This document shows positions 6,359 through 7,277 of a stretch of DNA of 7,277 bases, in pieces. Made by a program: the position numbers and the translations under genes. Position 1 is the stretch's first letter; each line of letters begins with the position of its first letter. Below the pieces are notes generated by a model that was not told the origin of the DNA, ran no database searches, and saw only the letters and a list, made by a program, of their open reading frames with translations. Source of the stretch: Chloroflexota bacterium (GTDB lineage Bacteria; Chloroflexota; Limnocylindria; Limnocylindrales; CSP1-4). The stretch covers positions 1 through 7,277 of the forward strand of contig JAJYGK010000065.1 in NCBI GenBank assembly GCA_021790715.1, in the 5' to 3' direction.

Positions 6359-6397
6359 TCACCGGGCATCACCGCCTGATCACCGGGCATCACCGCC
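6346..6397 (+). repeat. 21-bp tandem repeat, two full copies and a 10-bp partial copy, over the transporter stop
   Basis: Identical 21-bp units occupy 6346-6366 and 6367-6387, and the first 10 bases recur at 6388-6397. Inside, ATCACCG appears five times, starting at 6347, 6358, 6368, 6379 and 6389, with steps of 11, 10, 11 and 10. The first unit contains the transporter's TGA stop. The second repeats it in frame 21 bases later, giving a duplicate stop. Confidence 0.9.
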
Positions 6398-6400
6398 CGG
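6383..6400. terminator. Perfect GC hairpin between convergent genes, likely bidirectional terminator
   Basis: CCGGGC (6383-6388) pairs perfectly with GCCCGG (6395-6400) around the 6-base loop ATCACC. It lies 25 bases after the transporter stop and 38 bases beyond the end of the convergent doxX gene. No T-run follows on either strand, but it is the strongest hairpin in the gap and correctly placed to end both transcripts. Its left arm comes from the tandem repeat. Confidence 0.5.
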
Positions 6401-6437
6401 CATCCGACTGCCGACACGCATGAGGCGCCCGCGATGG

Positions 6438-6956
6438 TCAGCGCGCGGTGGGAGCCTCCCGGCTGGCGCCGACGCGCGGCAGTGCCACGGCCACGAGACC
6501 GCCGAGGACGCCCAGCACGAGGAACAGGACGCGGATGGCGACCGGATAGTCGAGACGGAGCGCGTGATCCAGCGACGCCGCCCCGCCGCTCATGATCACC
6601 AGGGCCAGGGCGATCGCGCCCAGCGCGAGCGGGAACTCGAACCCGCCCTTCGCATTCCAGAACCCGTGCGGCAGGTGCACGTGCAGGATCATCACGATCG
6701 CCTGCCCGACGAGCGCCGCCGCCGCGAGCGGCGTGAGCAGGCCGATCACCAGCAGCAGCCCGCCCACGAGCTCGGCAGCCGTCGACACGGCGGCCCACAG
6801 GCCGGGCGGCTGGAGGCCCATCCGCTCCATCGCGGCGCGCCAGCCGGCGAAACCCGGACCGGACCACCACCCGAAGGCCTTCTGCGCGCCGTGGGCCGCG
6901 AAGATCAGGCCGGCCACGATCCGCAGCACGAGCAGCCCGAGAGCCGGCGCGGTCAT
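6438..6956 (-). CDS. DoxX family membrane protein
   Basis: This 172-residue integral membrane protein is of the DoxX/DoxD-like family, whose members are small four-helix inner-membrane proteins linked in some bacteria to redox or thiol stress but mostly of unknown function. Characteristic elements are AHGAQKAFGWWSGPG (21-35), AAELVGGLLLVIGLLT (60-75) with Glu62, ILHVHLPHGF (90-99), GGFEFPL (104-110) and SLDH (128-131). Membrane segments are near 5-23, 52-73, 75-95 and 108-124, with an extra fifth at 138-159 that many short DoxX proteins lack. I chose the ATG at 6956 because MTAPALGLLVLRIVAG begins the fold directly. Starts at 7010 or 7091 would add up to 45 residues without family character and run into the operator-like repeat and the kinase remnant. 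The gene converges on the transporter and stands alone here, so its role is not shown by context. Confidence 0.85.
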   Translation of the reverse strand: MTAPALGLLVLRIVAGLIFAAHGAQKAFGWWSGPGFAGWRAAMERMGLQPPGLWAAVSTAAELVGGLLLVIGLLTPLAAAALVGQAIVMILHVHLPHGFWNAKGGFEFPLALGAIALALVIMSGGAASLDHALRLDYPVAIRVLFLVLGVLGGLVAVALPRVGASREAPTAR

Positions 6957-7007
6957 CGCATCCGCCCCGACGGTGACGACCCCGGAAGGAACATGGCCGA
7001 ATCCTCG

Positions 7008-7036
7008 CATCGACGTGCTTGCAGATGCAACGACAA
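7008..7036 (-). promoter_or_regulatory. Candidate doxX promoter around an inverted repeat
   Basis: On the minus strand TTGTCG (7031-7036) is followed after 17 bases by TCGATG (7008-7013), a fair -35 and a weak -10 box, which would give a leader of about 45 bases before the ATG at 6956. The perfect inverted repeat TTGCA-GA-TGCAA (7019-7030) lies between the two boxes, where a repressor would block polymerase. This patch is notably less GC-rich than its surroundings. Confidence 0.35.
7019..7030. repeat. Inverted repeat TTGCA-GA-TGCAA, possible operator
   Basis: Two perfect 5-bp arms with a 2-bp spacer form a short palindrome with AT-containing arms in GC-rich DNA upstream of doxX. The size fits half-sites of small dimeric repressors. 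No regulator gene is adjacent in the window. Confidence 0.4.
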
Positions 7037-7056
7037 CCGCCTCGCCCCGCGTATCG

Positions 7057-7233
7057 CTGCGCGGTAGCGACAGGCCGTCGGCGGCGAGCACCGCCTCGGG
7101 CGCGGGGATCGGGCTCTACGCCGTGCGCGTCCTCGCCGGGGCCATGGACGGCCGCGCATGGGCACGGAACCGCCCCGGGGACGGGGCGGAGGTGGGCTTC
7201 GCGCTGCGCGTCCTCGACCTCGACGTGGAATGA
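7057..7233 (+). pseudogene. C-terminal remnant of a histidine kinase ATPase domain
   Basis: In the plus frame ending with TGA at 7231-7233, the translation contains ASGAGIGLYAVRVLAGAMDG, then RAWARNRPGDGAEVGFAL. This is the G2 box (GAGIGL, bases 7099-7116) and final strands of a sensor-kinase HATPase domain, as in many kinases whose end reads GxGIGLxxxRxLxxAMGGxxWAxxxPGxGAxFGFxLP. The N box, G1 box, HisKA helix and sensor are all missing. Upstream, similarity fades before about 7057 and the DNA becomes the doxX promoter and gene on the other strand, so the rest has been lost. It is not a duplicate of the kinase at 1484-3100, whose tail is worded differently. An in-frame GTG at 7015 could at most give a 72-residue peptide unable to bind ATP. 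I read it as a decayed fragment left by a rearrangement; a kept short protein is possible but less likely. Confidence 0.6.
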
Positions 7234-7268
7234 ACTCGTCGCCCTGCCGGACCTCCGCGGGACGGCTC

Positions 7269-7274
7269 TATCGT
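7269..7274 (+). promoter_or_regulatory. Possible -10 element at the window edge
   Basis: TATCGT, four bases from the end of the window, resembles the -10-like hexamers seen just before 1484 and 4367. A gene may start just past the edge. Nothing else is visible in the 44 bases after the kinase remnant. Confidence 0.2.
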
Positions 7275-7277
7275 GGC

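Noticed and set aside
4318..6423. 701-codon open frame on the plus strand overlapping the transporter in another frame
   Set aside because: The translation is extremely Arg/Pro/Ala-rich with no domain, while the overlapping transporter frame has membrane helices and conserved motifs.
6420..7067. Plus-strand open frames opposite doxX
   Set aside because: They are antisense to a well-supported DoxX gene. Only the distal part of one such frame, after about 7057, resembles a real protein, and it is listed as a kinase remnant.
7015..7233. A functional 72-residue small protein starting at GTG 7015
   Set aside because: The first codons overlap the doxX promoter patch and look non-coding; only the later part resembles a protein, and it is an incomplete kinase domain.

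Overview
The window is uniformly GC-rich, with nearly all codons ending in G or C, short intergenic gaps, GTG starts and 4-base GTGA gene overlaps. This suggests a high-GC free-living bacterium, most likely Actinomycetota or a GC-rich Chloroflexota lineage such as Limnocylindria. The sequence alone does not decide between them. I see no tRNA, rRNA, CRISPR array or insertion sequence, so the stretch looks chromosomal.

Layout. (1) 1-1377: methionine/sulfur assimilation pair, the 3' end of a MetY-type O-acetylhomoserine sulfhydrylase overlapping by 4 bases with a metX-type homoserine O-acyltransferase. (2) 1378-1483: GC-rich gap with a 17-bp tandem duplication and a possible promoter. (3) 1484-3813: a KdpD-like sensor kinase that lacks the usual N-terminal KdpD/Usp part, overlapping by 4 bases with a KdpE-like response regulator. 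(4) 3814-3937: gap with an 11-bp-period direct repeat that resembles a response-regulator site. (5) 3938-6358: an unrecognised 141-residue acidic protein, then a KimA-type APC-superfamily potassium transporter in the same reading frame, separated only by TGA TCC. (6) 6346-6400: a 21-bp tandem repeat over the transporter stop codon, containing five ATCACCG copies about 10.5 bp apart and ending in a hairpin. (7) 6438-6956, minus strand: a DoxX-family membrane protein converging on the transporter. (8) about 7057-7233, plus strand: the isolated C-terminal tail of a histidine-kinase ATPase domain, apparently a gene remnant. The last 44 bases hold no gene I can identify.

How it may work together. 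The most coherent system is 1484-6358: a Kdp-type two-component pair followed directly by a KimA-like transporter rather than by kdpFABC, with a small unknown protein between them. The transporter keeps all seven of the potassium-site residues I recall best for Bacillus subtilis KimA, at one constant numbering offset. I infer a self-contained potassium-uptake module in which KdpDE may control a KimA carrier. The methionine genes and doxX look functionally unrelated to it.
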